A DNA stretch of 64,000 nucleotides from Streptomyces griseomycini. Lineage in GTDB: Bacteria; Actinomycetota; Actinomycetes; Streptomycetales; Streptomycetaceae. Positions 35,055 through 48,216 of the stretch are shown here, in pieces (position 1 is the first letter of the stretch; each line of letters begins with the position of its first letter). The position numbers were made by a program, and so were the translations under genes. The notes beneath the pieces were generated by a model. The model saw only the letters and a program-made list of their open reading frames with translations, had not been told where the DNA came from and made no database searches. The DNA is taken from contig NZ_JACHJI010000002.1 in NCBI RefSeq assembly GCF_014203535.1, positions 315,042 to 379,041 on the forward strand, written 5' to 3'.

Positions 35055-35750
35055 TCAGCGGTCCAGGTGCTTGCGCACACTCCGGTCGACCGAGCGCTGC
35101 ACCTTGTCGAGGATGTCCGCCACGAGCTTGCCGCGCCTGGGCCGCGCCTCGATGCTGCCCAGCACCGCCCAGCCGTCCACGTAGACCACGGGGGCCTCGG
35201 GGTCGGTCGCGTCCAGCGTGTCCACCTCGAAGCTGCCGAGGACGCCGCCGCCCGTGCCGCGCAGCGACACGTTCTCCGGGACGCGGACCTCGACGCTGCC
35301 GAAGACCGAGAAGGCCTTGATCATGACCTGCTGGTGGTCGAAGAGCGCCTCGCAGAGGTCGATCTCGACGCTGCCGAAGACCGCGTACGCGTGGATGCGG
35401 CGGCCGGTCCGCCAGCGGCCCCTGCGGACGGCGGCGCTGAAGACCGCGACCACGCTGCCGTCGGGCTCCGCCGGTATCGCGCCCGCGGTGGGGCGGTGGG
35501 GCGCGGACACGGGGGCCGCGCGCCGCTGGTGGGCGGCCGGGAGGTCCCGGATGAACTCCTCCAGCTCCCCGACCGTCTTGGCGGCCAGCACACCCTCGAC
35601 GCGCTCGGCGTGCTCGTCGGCGGTCAGGCGGCCCTCCGCGAGGGCGTCGCGCAGGAGGTCGGCGACGCGGTCGCGGTCGGCGTCCGAGGCGCGCAGGTCG
35701 GCGGGGCGCGGGGCCGTGTCCGGCTGCTGGGCGTGCTTCTGAAGGTCCAC
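35055..35750 (-). CDS. DUF1707 (SHOCT-like) protein with LiaF-like domain
   Basis: 231 residues. The N-terminal DUF1707 is LRASDADRDRVADLLRDALAEGRLTADEHAERV (residues 19-51), a short helical module. The C-terminal part is a beta-rich repeat: AYAVFGSVEIDL, KAFSVFGSVEVRVP and VLGSFEVD, ending WAVLGSIEARP, typical of the LiaF/DUF2154 right-handed beta structure. Such proteins are thought to modulate envelope-stress signalling, but no partner kinase is present. Start ATG 35750. Confidence 0.9.
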   Translation of the reverse strand: MDLQKHAQQPDTAPRPADLRASDADRDRVADLLRDALAEGRLTADEHAERVEGVLAAKTVGELEEFIRDLPAAHQRRAAPVSAPHRPTAGAIPAEPDGSVVAVFSAAVRRGRWRTGRRIHAYAVFGSVEIDLCEALFDHQQVMIKAFSVFGSVEVRVPENVSLRGTGGGVLGSFEVDTLDATDPEAPVVYVDGWAVLGSIEARPRRGKLVADILDKVQRSVDRSVRKHLDR

Positions 35751-35946
35751 GGCACCAGCGTACCCAAACGCGATAGATCGCGACTACCCCCTGTCGGGGA
35801 CGAGTGCGGGACGGGCGGGCAGGGGACGGACGGGTGCGGGACGACTGAGGACAACCTCACAAGCCCGCCGCCGACGGCACGTCCTAGGCTGGTGGCCGCC
35901 CGCCAGTGTCGGCGGGCGGCCGTCTGTCGAGTGAGGAATGGGCGAG

Positions 35947-37614
<1,668 letters not shown>

Positions 37615-38390
37615 CACCGCGGGGGCGCCGGGCGGGGGTTCCGCCCCCGCCGCCCCTCCCCGTCCCGTCCCCGGGGGCCGAGCCCCCGGACGGGCCTGCC
37701 GTACCGGCCGGCGCCGGGACGTCCCGCAGCGCCGCCGCGATCAGGTCGTGGACGAGGAACTCCCCCGGGGCGCGGTTCTCCTTGAGCCGGTCGAGGTCGC
37801 CGGGCCCGAACCAGCCGTGGGCGGTGTGCTCGGACCGCTCCAGGGCGGGGCGGCGCAGGTCGCCGTCGACCTCGACGAGGAAGTCGGCCTCGTGCCGCGT
37901 CCCGAGACCGTCGTCCCCGGTCCAGGCGGTGACGCCGAGCAGCCGCCGCACCCGGCGCACCCGCCAGCCCGTCTCCTCGGCGACCTCGCGGACGAGCGCG
38001 CCGAGCAGGGACTCGCCGGGCTCCACGTGTCCGCCCACGACGTCCCAGCAGTCGGGGAAGAGGCGGCGGTCGGGCGCGCGCCTCTGGGCGAACGCCCTGC
38101 CGTTCCCGTCGAGGATCACCGCGCCCACCGCCCACACCTCGCCCTCGGCAGGCCTCGGCAGTTCGACACCGTCGTCCACGGTCACCCCGTGCTGGTCCTC
38201 TGACACCCCCTCACCGTAGCCGTCCGGATAACGGACATCATGTTCCGTTTTTGGACAACCTGCCCTCGCGGGCGCCGATTCCGTTGACTCCCTCAACCTC
38301 CCACGCGACTCTTCTCGCCATCCCGACATGCCCATGCCATGTCACGCCTTGCACGGCTCACCCCACAGCCACCTCCCGAAGGAGAACAAG

Positions 38391-39830
38391 GTGAAACGAA
38401 GACTCGCCCTGGCGAGCCTCTCCCTCGCCGTCGCGCTCGGCTGCGGCACACTCCCCGCCGCAGCGGCCGACACGGACCGGTCCACCACCACGTCCACCAC
38501 CACCGCGTCCGCGAACGCCGCGCCCGACGTCGACGTGACCAAGGTGAAGGCGCACCTGACGGAACTGAGCGCCATCGCCGGCCGCAACGGCGGCAACCGC
38601 CGCTCCACCGGCCAGGGTTACGACGACTCGGTCGCCTATGTGAAGGGCAGGCTGCAGGCGGCCGGCTACACCGTCACCGAGCAGCCCTGCACCTCCGGCT
38701 GCACCAGCGGGGCCGGCCCCAACCTGATCGCCGAGTGGCCGCACGGCGACGCGAACGACGTCCACATGTTCGGCGCCCACCTCGACGGCGTCTCGGCGGG
38801 CCCCGGCATGAACGACAACGGCTCCGGCTCGGCCGCGCTCCTCGAGACCGCCCTCACGCTGGCGCAGCAGAACCCCACGATGCGCGACCGGGTCCGCTTC
38901 GCCTGGTGGACCGACGAGGAGCAGGGCCTCAACGGATCCGACTTCTACGTCCGTTCGCTCTCCTCGGCCGAACGCTCCAGGATCAAGGCGTACTACAACT
39001 TCGACATGGTCGCCTCCGTCAACGGCGGCTACTTCATCAACCACATCACCTCGGCCGCCGCCGCGCCGATGAAGGCGTACTGGGACTCGCTGGGCCTGCA
39101 GCCCGAGGAGAACACCGAGGGCGCCGGACGCAGCGACGACTACTCCTTCGAGCAGTACGGCATCCCGACCTCCGGCTACGCGATGGGCGCCGGCGCCCGC
39201 AAGACGTCCGCGCAGGCCGCCAAGTGGGGCGGCACGGCCGGTGCCTCCTACGACCCCTGCTACCACCGGTCCTGCGACACCCTCTCCAACATCAACACCA
39301 CCGGCCTGGACCGCGCGGCCGACGGCATCGCCCACACCCTGTGGCAGCGGGCCGTGGACACCGGCGCCGGCGGCGGCTGCGACACCGCCGGCGCCGTCGC
39401 CAACGGCGGCTTCGAGAGCGGCACCGCGCCGTGGACCGGGAACACCGGGGCGATCGGCGCCCACTCGGGCCAGTCGGCCCACGGCGGGACCCGTTTCGCC
39501 TGGCTGGCCGGTTACGGCTCCACCCGCACCGAGGCGATCGGCCAGACGGTGACCGTCCCCTCCGGCTGCGCCCGGGTGACGCTGGGCTACTGGCTGCACA
39601 TCGACACCGACGAGTCCGGGTCGACGCCGTACGACCGGTTCACGGTGAAGGCCGACGGCAGCACGCTCGCCACGCTGTCCAACGCCGACGCCCGCAGCGG
39701 CTACGTGCAGCGCTCGGTCGACCTGACCGCGTACGCGGGCCGCCAGGTGACCGTGACGTTCACGGGCAGCGAGGACGCGTCCCTGCAGACGAGCTTCGTG
39801 CTCGACGACGTGACCCTCCAGGGCGCCTGA
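38391..39830 (+). CDS. Secreted M28 aminopeptidase (SGAP-like) with C-terminal P/CBM-like domain
   Basis: 479 residues. A basic signal peptide ([18 protein letters not shown] ... AAAA) is cleaved near residue 25. The M28 domain has all zinc ligands: His in GAHLDGV (about 130), Asp in GMNDNGSG (about 142), Glu-Glu in WTDEEQG (about 175), Asp in YNFDMV (about 204) and His in CYHRSCDT (about 291). This matches the Streptomyces griseus aminopeptidase family, which prefers large hydrophobic N-terminal residues. The C-terminal 130 residues ([15 protein letters not shown] ...) are a beta-sandwich like those found on secreted hydrolases. GTG 38391 is set by GAAGGAGAACAAG just upstream. The N-terminal mature part is Thr/Ser-rich. 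Confidence 0.95.
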   Translation: MKRRLALASLSLAVALGCGTLPAAAADTDRSTTTSTTTASANAAPDVDVTKVKAHLTELSAIAGRNGGNRRSTGQGYDDSVAYVKGRLQAAGYTVTEQPCTSGCTSGAGPNLIAEWPHGDANDVHMFGAHLDGVSAGPGMNDNGSGSAALLETALTLAQQNPTMRDRVRFAWWTDEEQGLNGSDFYVRSLSSAERSRIKAYYNFDMVASVNGGYFINHITSAAAAPMKAYWDSLGLQPEENTEGAGRSDDYSFEQYGIPTSGYAMGAGARKTSAQAAKWGGTAGASYDPCYHRSCDTLSNINTTGLDRAADGIAHTLWQRAVDTGAGGGCDTAGAVANGGFESGTAPWTGNTGAIGAHSGQSAHGGTRFAWLAGYGSTRTEAIGQTVTVPSGCARVTLGYWLHIDTDESGSTPYDRFTVKADGSTLATLSNADARSGYVQRSVDLTAYAGRQVTVTFTGSEDASLQTSFVLDDVTLQGA

Positions 39831-39854
39831 CCGCCGCCGGTCCCCGCCGGACGC

Positions 39855-39885
39855 CCCGCCCCGCCGCCCCTCGCGGCGGGGCGGG
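39855..39885. terminator. Hairpin after aminopeptidase gene
   Basis: 12-bp GC-only stem (CCCGCCCCGCCG / CGGCGGGGCGGG), 7-base loop CCCCTCG, 25 bases after the stop. It separates the aminopeptidase from fumC. Confidence 0.65.
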
Positions 39886-39982
39886 ACCCGTTCCGCGGGC
39901 CCGCGCGGGATGCTGACGGCAGGGCACCGGCGGGGAATACGCCCCGCCGGGACCGCTGCTGTGAACCTTCGGAGGTACCACG

Positions 39983-41386
<1,404 letters not shown>

Positions 41387-41392
41387 GACGCC

Positions 41393-41443
41393 GTGCCCCG
41401 GGCGGACCGTGACGGGGGCCGCAGCGTCGCGTGCCCGGGGCAC
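41393..41443 (+). terminator. Weak stem-loop after fumC
   Basis: 10-bp arms GTGCCCCGGG and CCCGGGGCAC separated by 31 bases that can form a smaller inner hairpin. The long loop makes termination uncertain. Confidence 0.4.
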
Positions 41444-41456
41444 CTAATATCTGCGC

Positions 41457-42158
41457 ATGACAGAGGGCGGAGCGGTGAGGGGCGCCGGACGCGGGGACGC
41501 GGGCGGTGCGGCGGGCTTCTGGGCGCCGGGGACGCAGATCCTGTGGCGGTACCGGGAGAACGGCGGCGCGCGCTTCCACATCGCGCGCCCCGTCACGGTC
41601 GTGCGCGACGACCCGGAACTGCTCGCCGTGTGGATGGCGCCCGGCACCGAGTGCGTGAGGCCGGTGCTCGCCGACGGCACGCCCGTGCACCGGGAACCGC
41701 TGGCCACCCGGTACACCAAGCCGCGCACCGTGCAGCGCGACCGCTGGTTCGGCACCGGTGTGCTGAAGCTGGCCCGGCCCGGTGAGCCCTGGTCGGTGTG
41801 GCTGTTCTGGGACCAGGGCTGGCAGTTCAAGAACTGGTACGTGAACCTGGAGGAGCCGCTGGCCCGCTGGGCGGGCGGGGTGGACTCCGAGGACCACTTC
41901 CTGGACATATCCGTGCACCCGGACCGCAGCTGGCACTGGCGGGACGAGGACGAGTTCGCGCAGGCGCAGCGCGACGGACTGGTGGACGAGGCGCTGGCCG
42001 GGAGGGTGCGGGAGGCCGGACGGGCCGCGGTGGAGGTGATCGCCGCCTGGGGGCCGCCGTTCTCGGACGGCTGGCCGGACTGGCGCCCGGACCCGTCCTG
42101 GACGGTACCGTCACTCCCACAGGACTGGGACCGTACGCCCGCGCACGTGTCCCCGTGA
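41457..42158 (+). CDS. DUF402 domain protein
   Basis: 233 residues. The core PGTQILWRYRENGGARFHIARPVTVV ... WFGTGVLKLARPGEPWSVWLFWD ... FKNWYVNLEEPLARWAGGVDSEDHFLD is the DUF402 beta-barrel, in which some members are nucleoside phosphatases or RNA-binding proteins. DISVHPDRSWHWRDEDEF continues the family pattern with the metal-binding D/E pairs. Cytoplasmic; role here unknown. It starts 70 bases after fumC. Confidence 0.86.
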   Translation: MTEGGAVRGAGRGDAGGAAGFWAPGTQILWRYRENGGARFHIARPVTVVRDDPELLAVWMAPGTECVRPVLADGTPVHREPLATRYTKPRTVQRDRWFGTGVLKLARPGEPWSVWLFWDQGWQFKNWYVNLEEPLARWAGGVDSEDHFLDISVHPDRSWHWRDEDEFAQAQRDGLVDEALAGRVREAGRAAVEVIAAWGPPFSDGWPDWRPDPSWTVPSLPQDWDRTPAHVSP

Positions 42159-42361
42159 GACCCTTGATACGCCCCCGGGCAAGAAACGTAGGATCGTCCT
42201 CCGCAAGGACACGAGGGCAGCAACCAACAGGACAGTCGCTGGGCTTGACCGATCGTCACCGAGGGGCGGCAGGACGTGAGCGAGGGGTACGGCAACACCC
42301 GTACGGGCCGGGGACGGTCGTCCGGCGGCACAGCAACAACCTCTGACCACACGGGAATTCC

Positions 42362-42387
42362 GTTCCTGAGGCACGTATTGCGGGTAT
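42362..42387 (+). promoter_or_regulatory. SigB-type promoter upstream of PP2C/HATPase gene
   Basis: GTTCC (42362-42366) and GGGTAT (42382-42387) are separated by 15 bases, matching the stress-sigma consensus of S. coelicolor SigB (GNNTN, 14-16 bases, GGGTAY). It lies 50 bases ahead of the gene, in a 278-bp gap that otherwise shows no gene. Confidence 0.5.
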
Positions 42388-42436
42388 CGGAGTTTCGGCG
42401 GGACGCACTGCGCGCACGGCGCGCAGTCCCGGACGG

Positions 42437-44605
42437 ATGGACTTCACACGCGTGACGGAGCAGCCGACCTCCTTCGACCGCCCGCAGCCGGGTGCGGACC
42501 CGGCGGATCCCCGCGGGGCGCTCGTGCCTGCCCAGGGACCGGTCCGCGCGCCGGGCACGGGGGCCGCCTTACCGGTACAGGCCCGCTCCGGCGGCGAGCC
42601 GGGCGCGCCCGGGGCCGCGTCCCCCGCACCCTCCACGCCCCCCGCCTCGTCCGTGTCGTCCGGGGCGGTGCCGGACACGGCCGCCTCCGGCCAGGACACG
42701 GCCACCGGCCCCGTCTCCGAGCACTCCCAGCCGGGCGCCGAGCAGGGCGCCGCGCCGGACACGCACCGGCCGCGGCCCGTGTCCGAGGGCATCCCGGCCC
42801 AGCCGGCCGCGGACCAGGGCGGCCGCCCGGCGCAGGGCCGGGACGGCCGGGAGCGCCGCACCGGACAGGTCACCGCACCCGGACGGCCCACGCCGATGCG
42901 GCGGGACGGCGACCGGCTGAGGTTCGTCGGCGCGGCGACCCGGCGGATCGCCCGCGGCCTCGACCTGGACGAGATCGTGATGGGGCTGTGCCGGGCCACC
43001 GTGCCCACCTTCTCCGACACGATCCTGGTCTACCTGCGCGAGCCGCTGCCGGTCGGCGACGAGCGGCCCACCGGCCCGCTGGTGCTGCGACTGCGCCGTA
43101 CCGACCGGATCCCCACCGACCGCGACACCGAGAGCGGGTTCGCCCCGATCGCCCCGCCGGAGCCGGACGAACTGGACTCGGTCGGCGAGGAGCTGTGCAC
43201 GGTGCGGCCCGGCAGCGCGCTCGCCGAGGTGCTGCGCGGCGTCCGGCCGGTGTTCACGGACGCGCCGGCCGCCCGCGCCGCGCTGCCCGAGCTCCTCGGT
43301 GCGGACGGCGCCGCGGCCGTGCCGGACGGGCAGCGGGCGATCCTCGCGCCGCTGCGCGGCCGGCGCCGGGTGATCGGCGCGGCGCTGTTCCTGCGCCGCC
43401 CGGAGCGCATCCCGTTCGAGGCCGACGACCTGCTGGTGGCCGCGCAGCTCGCCACGCACAGCGCGCTGGGCATCGACAAGGCGGTGCTGTACGGGCGTGA
43501 GGCGTACATCGCGGACGAGCTGCAGCGCACCATGCTGCCGGAGCACCTGCCCCGCTGCACCGGCGTGCGGCTGGCGTCCCGCTACCTGCCGGCCGCGGAG
43601 ACCGCGCGGGTCGGCGGCGACTGGTACGACGCCATCCCGCTGCCGGGCAGCCGGGTCGCGCTGGTCGTCGGGGACGTCATGGGGCACTCCATGACCTCCG
43701 CCGCGATCATGGGCCAGCTGCGCACCACCGCGCAGACCCTGGCCGGGCTGGACCTGCCGCCGCAGGAGGTGCTGCACCACCTCGACGAGCAGGCGCAACG
43801 GCTCGGCGTGGACCGCATGGCGACCTGCCTGTACGCGGTCTACGACCCGGTCTCGCACCGCATCACCGTCGCCAACGCCGGCCACCCGCCGCCCGTGCTG
43901 CTGCACCTGGGCGGCCGGGCGGAGGTGCTGCGGGTGCCCGCGGGCGCCCCGATCGGCGTCGGCGGGGTGGACTTCGAGGCCGTGGAGCTGGACGCGCCCG
44001 CCGGGGCGACCCTGCTGCTGTACACCGACGGCCTGGTGGAGTCCCGGCTGCGGGACGTGTGGACCGGCATCGAGCAACTGCGCGAGAAGCTCGCCGCGAC
44101 CGCGCAGCTGACCGGCCCGGACCATCCGCCGCCGCCGCTGGAGGCGCTGTGCGACGAGGTGCTGGACATGCTCGGCCCGGGCGACCGGGACGACGACATC
44201 GCGCTGCTCGCCGCCCGCTTCGACGGGATCGCGCCGAGCGACGTGGCGTACTGGTTCCTGGAGCCGGAGGACGCCGCCCCCGGCCGGGCCCGGCGCCTGG
44301 TCCGGCGGGCGCTGTCCCGCTGGGGCCTGGAGGAGCTGAGCGACTCGGTGGAGCTGCTGGTCAGCGAGGTGGTGACCAACGCCGTGCGGTACGCGACCCG
44401 GCCGGTCACGCTGCGGCTGCTGCGCACCGACGTGCTGCGCTGCGAGGTCGGCGACGACGTGCCGCAGCTGCCGCGGCTGCGGCAGGCGCGCGCCACGGAC
44501 GAGGGCGGGCGCGGGCTGTACCTGGTGAACCGGCTGGCCCGGCGGTGGGGCGCGACCCGGCTGAGCACGGGCAAGGTGGTGTGGTTCGAGCTGAACCACA
44601 GCTGA
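42437..44605 (+). CDS. GAF - SpoIIE-type PP2C phosphatase - HATPase fusion
   Basis: 722 residues. The first 150 are Pro/Ala-rich and disordered. A GAF-like sensor (about 160-350; FVGAATRRIARGLDLDEIVMGLC) leads to a PP2C phosphatase with RVGGDWYDAIPL, VVGDVMGHS, TVANAGHPPPVLLHL and LLLYTDGLVESR. The C-terminal HATPase is LVSEVVTNAVRYATR and DEGGRGLYLVNRLARRWG. This combines an activating phosphatase and a kinase-like module of the SpoIIE/RsbU and RsbW types, for partner-switching control of sigma factors. A SigB-like promoter 50 bases upstream suggests feedback in the stress regulon. It resembles the protein at 5880-8549 but lacks PAS domains. A terminator follows. Confidence 0.92.
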   Translation: MDFTRVTEQPTSFDRPQPGADPADPRGALVPAQGPVRAPGTGAALPVQARSGGEPGAPGAASPAPSTPPASSVSSGAVPDTAASGQDTATGPVSEHSQPGAEQGAAPDTHRPRPVSEGIPAQPAADQGGRPAQGRDGRERRTGQVTAPGRPTPMRRDGDRLRFVGAATRRIARGLDLDEIVMGLCRATVPTFSDTILVYLREPLPVGDERPTGPLVLRLRRTDRIPTDRDTESGFAPIAPPEPDELDSVGEELCTVRPGSALAEVLRGVRPVFTDAPAARAALPELLGADGAAAVPDGQRAILAPLRGRRRVIGAALFLRRPERIPFEADDLLVAAQLATHSALGIDKAVLYGREAYIADELQRTMLPEHLPRCTGVRLASRYLPAAETARVGGDWYDAIPLPGSRVALVVGDVMGHSMTSAAIMGQLRTTAQTLAGLDLPPQEVLHHLDEQAQRLGVDRMATCLYAVYDPVSHRITVANAGHPPPVLLHLGGRAEVLRVPAGAPIGVGGVDFEAVELDAPAGATLLLYTDGLVESRLRDVWTGIEQLREKLAATAQLTGPDHPPPPLEALCDEVLDMLGPGDRDDDIALLAARFDGIAPSDVAYWFLEPEDAAPGRARRLVRRALSRWGLEELSDSVELLVSEVVTNAVRYATRPVTLRLLRTDVLRCEVGDDVPQLPRLRQARATDEGGRGLYLVNRLARRWGATRLSTGKVVWFELNHS

Positions 44606-44650
44606 CCCGCGACCGGGCCGCGGCCGGACCGCGACCGAAGCGTACGACGG

Positions 44651-44690
44651 CGTCAGGGGCGCCCGGTGGGATCACCGGGCGCCCCTGACG
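44651..44690. terminator. Bidirectional terminator, 18-bp perfect stem
   Basis: CGTCAGGGGCGCCCGGTG pairs perfectly with CACCGGGCGCCCCTGACG around a GGAT tetraloop, between the convergent PP2C and PBP genes. Confidence 0.8.
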
Positions 44691-44714
44691 TCTCTCGTCC
44701 CGTGCGCTCCCCGC

Positions 44715-47036
44715 CTACTCCTGCTGGTTCCGGTCCTGGTCCGGATCGCCCGGGTTCTCCGGGATCTCGAAGGTCGGCGAGCCCGACGGCAGGTTCGTCG
44801 GCGGCTGCGACGTCGGGGTCTGGCTCGGCGGCTGGGTCGTCGGCTGCTGGGACGGGGTCTGCGACGGCGCCTCGCTGGTCGGTGCCTCGGTGGTCGGCTC
44901 CTGGCTCGGCGACTGCGACGGCGACTGCGAGGGCGGCGGCGTCGAGGGCGGCCTCACGGCCGCGCCCTGGGTCGTCTCCAGGTCGAACTCGCTGGTCTCC
45001 TCCATCACGCCGAAGGTGTACGCCGCCCAGATCTGCGCCGGGAAGCCACCGCCGTTGACGCGGGGCTCGCCGCCCGCGCCGTACATCTCGACCTGCTTGT
45101 GCGGCGGCTCGTCGTCCTCGCCGAACAGGCCGACCGAGGTCACCAGGTCGGGCGTGAAGCCGGTGAACCAGGCCGACAGGTTGTCGTCGGAGGTACCGGT
45201 CTTGCCGGCGACCTGCTGGCCGTCGCGCAGCGGGTTGTCGAGGACGGCCGCGCGCGCCGTGCCGTCGTCGACCACGCCGGTCAGCACCGAGGTGACCGTG
45301 TCGGCGGTCTCGCGGCTGATGACCTGCTCGCCGATCGCGTCGGGCACGGTGACGGTCCGGCTGCGGTGCTCCACGGACTTGATGATCGTCGGAGTGGTCT
45401 TCTTGCCGTGGTTGTCGAGCGTGGCGTAGACGCCGGCCATCTCCAGGGGGCTGGCGCCCATGGAGCCCAGGGTCTGCGCGGGCACCGCCTGGAGGTCCTC
45501 GGCGTCCATGCCGAGCCTGCCCGCGGTCTCCATCACCTTCTCCATGCCGACGTCGACGCCCATCTGCGCGAAGACGGAGTTGACCGACTTGTTCATCGCC
45601 GTCTGGACGGTGATGTCGCCGTAGTTCCGGTCGTCCTCGTTCTCGGGGGCGAAGCCGACCTTCCGGCCGTCGTCCACGACCGGGCGCTCACTGGTGCCGT
45701 CGTAGAGGGTGTTGGCCGTGATCGGCCGGCCGTCCTGCGTCTCGGCCCCCTCCTCCACGGCTGCGGCCAGGATGACCGGCTTGAAGGTGGAGGCGGGCTG
45801 GTAGTCGTCGCGGGTGGCGTTGTTCGTGTAGTGCTTCACGTAGTCCACGCCGCCATACATCGCCACGACCGCGCCCGTCTTCGGGTCCACGGAGACGGCG
45901 CCGGCCTGGACGTCGGCGTCGACCTCGCGCTCCTCCGGGTCGAGCTTGTCGGTGAGCTGGGTCTTGACGGCCTTCTCCAGCGCGGCCTGCTTCTTCTTGT
46001 CGATGTTGAGCGTGACGGTGTAGCCGCCGAGGTCCAGCATGGCGTCGGCCTGCTTCATGTCCTCGGCCGCGCCCTGGGCGACGAGCTGCTGCTTGAGCGC
46101 GGTGTTGGCCGCCTCGACCAGGTAGCCGGTCTGGCCCTCCATCCCGGTGGCGGGCCTGGGCTCCTCGGGGACCGGGAACTCCATGCCCTGGCGCTCGGCC
46201 CGGTCCAGCCACTTCTGCTCGACCATGTTGTCCAGGACGTAGTTCCAGCGCTCCTGGACCAGATCCTTGCCGGCCTCGCTGGCGATCGCCCAGTCGTACT
46301 GGTTCGGCGCCTGGAGCAGCGCGGCGAGGTACGCGCCCTGTTCGACCGTGAGGTCCTCGGCGTCGACGCGGTAGTAGGCCTGGGCGGCGGCCTGGATGCC
46401 GTAGGCGCCGCGGCCGTAGAAGCTGGTGTTGATGTAGCCGGCGAGGATGTAGTCCTTGGACTTCTCCCGGTCCAGCTTCAGGGAGATGACCAGTTCCTTC
46501 AGCTTGCGGGTGACGGTCTGGTCCTGCGTCAGGTAGTAGTTCTTGACGTACTGCTGGGTGATCGTGGAGCCACCCTGCTTGCCCTTGCCGGTGAGGGTGT
46601 TGAGCACACCGCGCGCGGTGCCCTTGATGTCGACGCCGGAGTCCTTGTAGAAGGTCTTGTTCTCGGCGGCGACGAAGGTGCGCTGGACGTCCTTGGGGAT
46701 TTCGGCCAGGTCGACGATCTCGCGGTTGCGCTCGCCGTCACGGGCCATGATGCTGCCGTCGCTGTACTTGTAGACGTTGCTCTGCAGCTCGGCCTCGGCG
46801 TTCCCCTCCGGGATGTCGATCATCATGTACAGCACGATGAAGGCGCCCATGCCGAGCAGGCAGAGCCCGAAGAACGTGCCGACGATCTTCTTCCAGGTGA
46901 ACAGGCGGCGTATGCCGGTGCGGTCGGCCGCACCGGACGGACGGCGGCCCTGGGGTGCCGTTCGGCGCCCACCGCGCTGTCGTGCGCGTCTTTCTTCCGC
47001 TCGTCCCATGCGTCCGTTCCGCTCCGCTTCGTTCAT
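44715..47036 (-). CDS. Class A penicillin-binding protein (transglycosylase/transpeptidase)
   Basis: 773 residues. A basic cytoplasmic tail and one membrane helix (about 50-72) precede the GT51 transglycosylase: FVAAENKTFYKDSGVDIKG (about 115-133, catalytic Glu in the EDxxFY-like motif), GGSTITQQYVKN and YINTSFYGRGAYGI. The penicillin-binding domain has STFKPV (Ser about 413), SVNSVF and KTGTSD (about 611). A Thr/Pro/Ser/Gln-rich tail of about 90 residues with repeats of P-S-Q-T-P type follows; it probably spans the wall. It polymerises and cross-links peptidoglycan. An internal ATG at 47009 is an alternative start. Confidence 0.96.
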   Translation of the reverse strand: MNEAERNGRMGRAEERRARQRGGRRTAPQGRRPSGAADRTGIRRLFTWKKIVGTFFGLCLLGMGAFIVLYMMIDIPEGNAEAELQSNVYKYSDGSIMARDGERNREIVDLAEIPKDVQRTFVAAENKTFYKDSGVDIKGTARGVLNTLTGKGKQGGSTITQQYVKNYYLTQDQTVTRKLKELVISLKLDREKSKDYILAGYINTSFYGRGAYGIQAAAQAYYRVDAEDLTVEQGAYLAALLQAPNQYDWAIASEAGKDLVQERWNYVLDNMVEQKWLDRAERQGMEFPVPEEPRPATGMEGQTGYLVEAANTALKQQLVAQGAAEDMKQADAMLDLGGYTVTLNIDKKKQAALEKAVKTQLTDKLDPEEREVDADVQAGAVSVDPKTGAVVAMYGGVDYVKHYTNNATRDDYQPASTFKPVILAAAVEEGAETQDGRPITANTLYDGTSERPVVDDGRKVGFAPENEDDRNYGDITVQTAMNKSVNSVFAQMGVDVGMEKVMETAGRLGMDAEDLQAVPAQTLGSMGASPLEMAGVYATLDNHGKKTTPTIIKSVEHRSRTVTVPDAIGEQVISRETADTVTSVLTGVVDDGTARAAVLDNPLRDGQQVAGKTGTSDDNLSAWFTGFTPDLVTSVGLFGEDDEPPHKQVEMYGAGGEPRVNGGGFPAQIWAAYTFGVMEETSEFDLETTQGAAVRPPSTPPPSQSPSQSPSQEPTTEAPTSEAPSQTPSQQPTTQPPSQTPTSQPPTNLPSGSPTFEIPENPGDPDQDRNQQE

Positions 47037-47201
47037 GTGTGCTCGGCAGCCACACAGGTTCGCCGCTCAGGTCAGCTCAGAAAGCTAACACCGGGAGCTG
47101 TGACAAAGGGCTGCCGATCCGGTCTTTACGGGCGTGACAATCAGCACCCGCCCCGATGGAACCGACGTGCGGGAGAGGTGCAAGGTTGCCGGGATGCGAT
47201 A

Positions 47202-47215
47202 AAGTGATATCACTT
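47202..47215. promoter_or_regulatory. 14-bp palindromic operator AAGTGATATCACTT
   Basis: Perfect palindrome in an AT-rich spot, 66 bases ahead of the SPFH gene and 166 bases ahead of the PBP start on the other strand. A DNA-binding protein encoded in the SPFH operon (ribbon-helix-helix) is a candidate ligand. Flanks are T-A, then A-G, so the site may be part of the -10 region. Confidence 0.6.
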
Positions 47216-47280
47216 AGATAGACACACGCTAGCCGCGCACACCGCGCGCGGAGGGCGCCCGAGGGAACGGGGGACCACCC

Positions 47281-48216
47281 ATGTCCACACACGACACGCA
47301 GGTCACGGCCGACGTGCCCGAGATGCCGGCTCCGCGCGTGCGGGAGTTCGCGGCGCACAGCATCGGGGGCGGGCTGGCGCTGCTGCTCGGCCTGGCCGGG
47401 CTGCTGGTCGGCGGCGGACTGATCGCGACCGCCACGGCGGTCACCGGGACCGGCGTCAAGGCCGTGCTGATCATCGGCGGCATCCTCGTCGCGCTCGCCG
47501 CGTTCCTCGCGATGTGCGGGCTGAACATGGTGGCGCCGGGCGAGGCGCGGGTGGTCCAGCTGTTCGGCCGCTACCGGGGCACGATCCGGCAGGACGGCCT
47601 GCGCTGGGTGAACCCCCTGACCTCGCGCACCAGGATCTCGACGCGGGTGCGCAACCACGAGACGGCCGTCCTGAAGGTGAACGACGCCTACGGCAACCCG
47701 ATCGAACTGGCCGCCGTCGTGGTGTGGCGGGTGGAGGACACCGCCCAGGCCACCTTCGAGGTGGACGACTACGTCGAGTTCGTCTCCACCCAGACCGAGG
47801 CGGCCGTCCGGCACATCGCCATCGAGTACCCCTACGACGCCCACGAGGAGGACGGCCTCTCGCTGCGCGGCAACGCCGAGGAGATCACCGAGAAGCTCGC
47901 CGTCGAACTGCACGCGCGCGTGGAGGCGGCCGGCGTGCAGATCATCGAGTCCCGCTTCACGCACCTCGCCTACGCCCCCGAGATCGCCTCGGCGATGCTC
48001 CAGCGGCAGCAGGCGGGCGCGGTCGTGGCGGCGCGGCAGAAGATCGTGGAGGGAGCCGTCGGCATGGTCGAGGCCGCACTGACCCGGATCGCCGAGCAGG
48101 ACATCGTGGAGCTGGACCCCGAGCGCAAGGCGGCGATGGTGTCCAACCTGATGGTGGTGCTGTGCGGGGACCGCTCCGCGCAGCCGGTCCTCAACACCGG
48201 GACGCTCTACCAGTGA
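47281..48216 (+). CDS. SPFH / band 7 (stomatin-like) membrane protein
   Basis: 311 residues. Two N-terminal membrane helices ([23 protein letters not shown] and [20 protein letters not shown]) precede an SPFH domain: [21 protein letters not shown] ... [31 protein letters not shown], then [35 protein letters not shown]. Such proteins build membrane microdomain rafts. A ribbon-helix-helix gene overlaps its stop by GTGA, and a palindromic operator lies upstream. The ATG has GGGGGACC just ahead. Confidence 0.93.
   Translation: MSTHDTQVTADVPEMPAPRVREFAAHSIGGGLALLLGLAGLLVGGGLIATATAVTGTGVKAVLIIGGILVALAAFLAMCGLNMVAPGEARVVQLFGRYRGTIRQDGLRWVNPLTSRTRISTRVRNHETAVLKVNDAYGNPIELAAVVVWRVEDTAQATFEVDDYVEFVSTQTEAAVRHIAIEYPYDAHEEDGLSLRGNAEEITEKLAVELHARVEAAGVQIIESRFTHLAYAPEIASAMLQRQQAGAVVAARQKIVEGAVGMVEAALTRIAEQDIVELDPERKAAMVSNLMVVLCGDRSAQPVLNTGTLYQ

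Noticed and set aside
42569..44599. 676-codon minus-strand frame opposite the second PP2C gene
   Set aside because: Shadow of the real gene: H/Q/R/V/D-rich with no domain.
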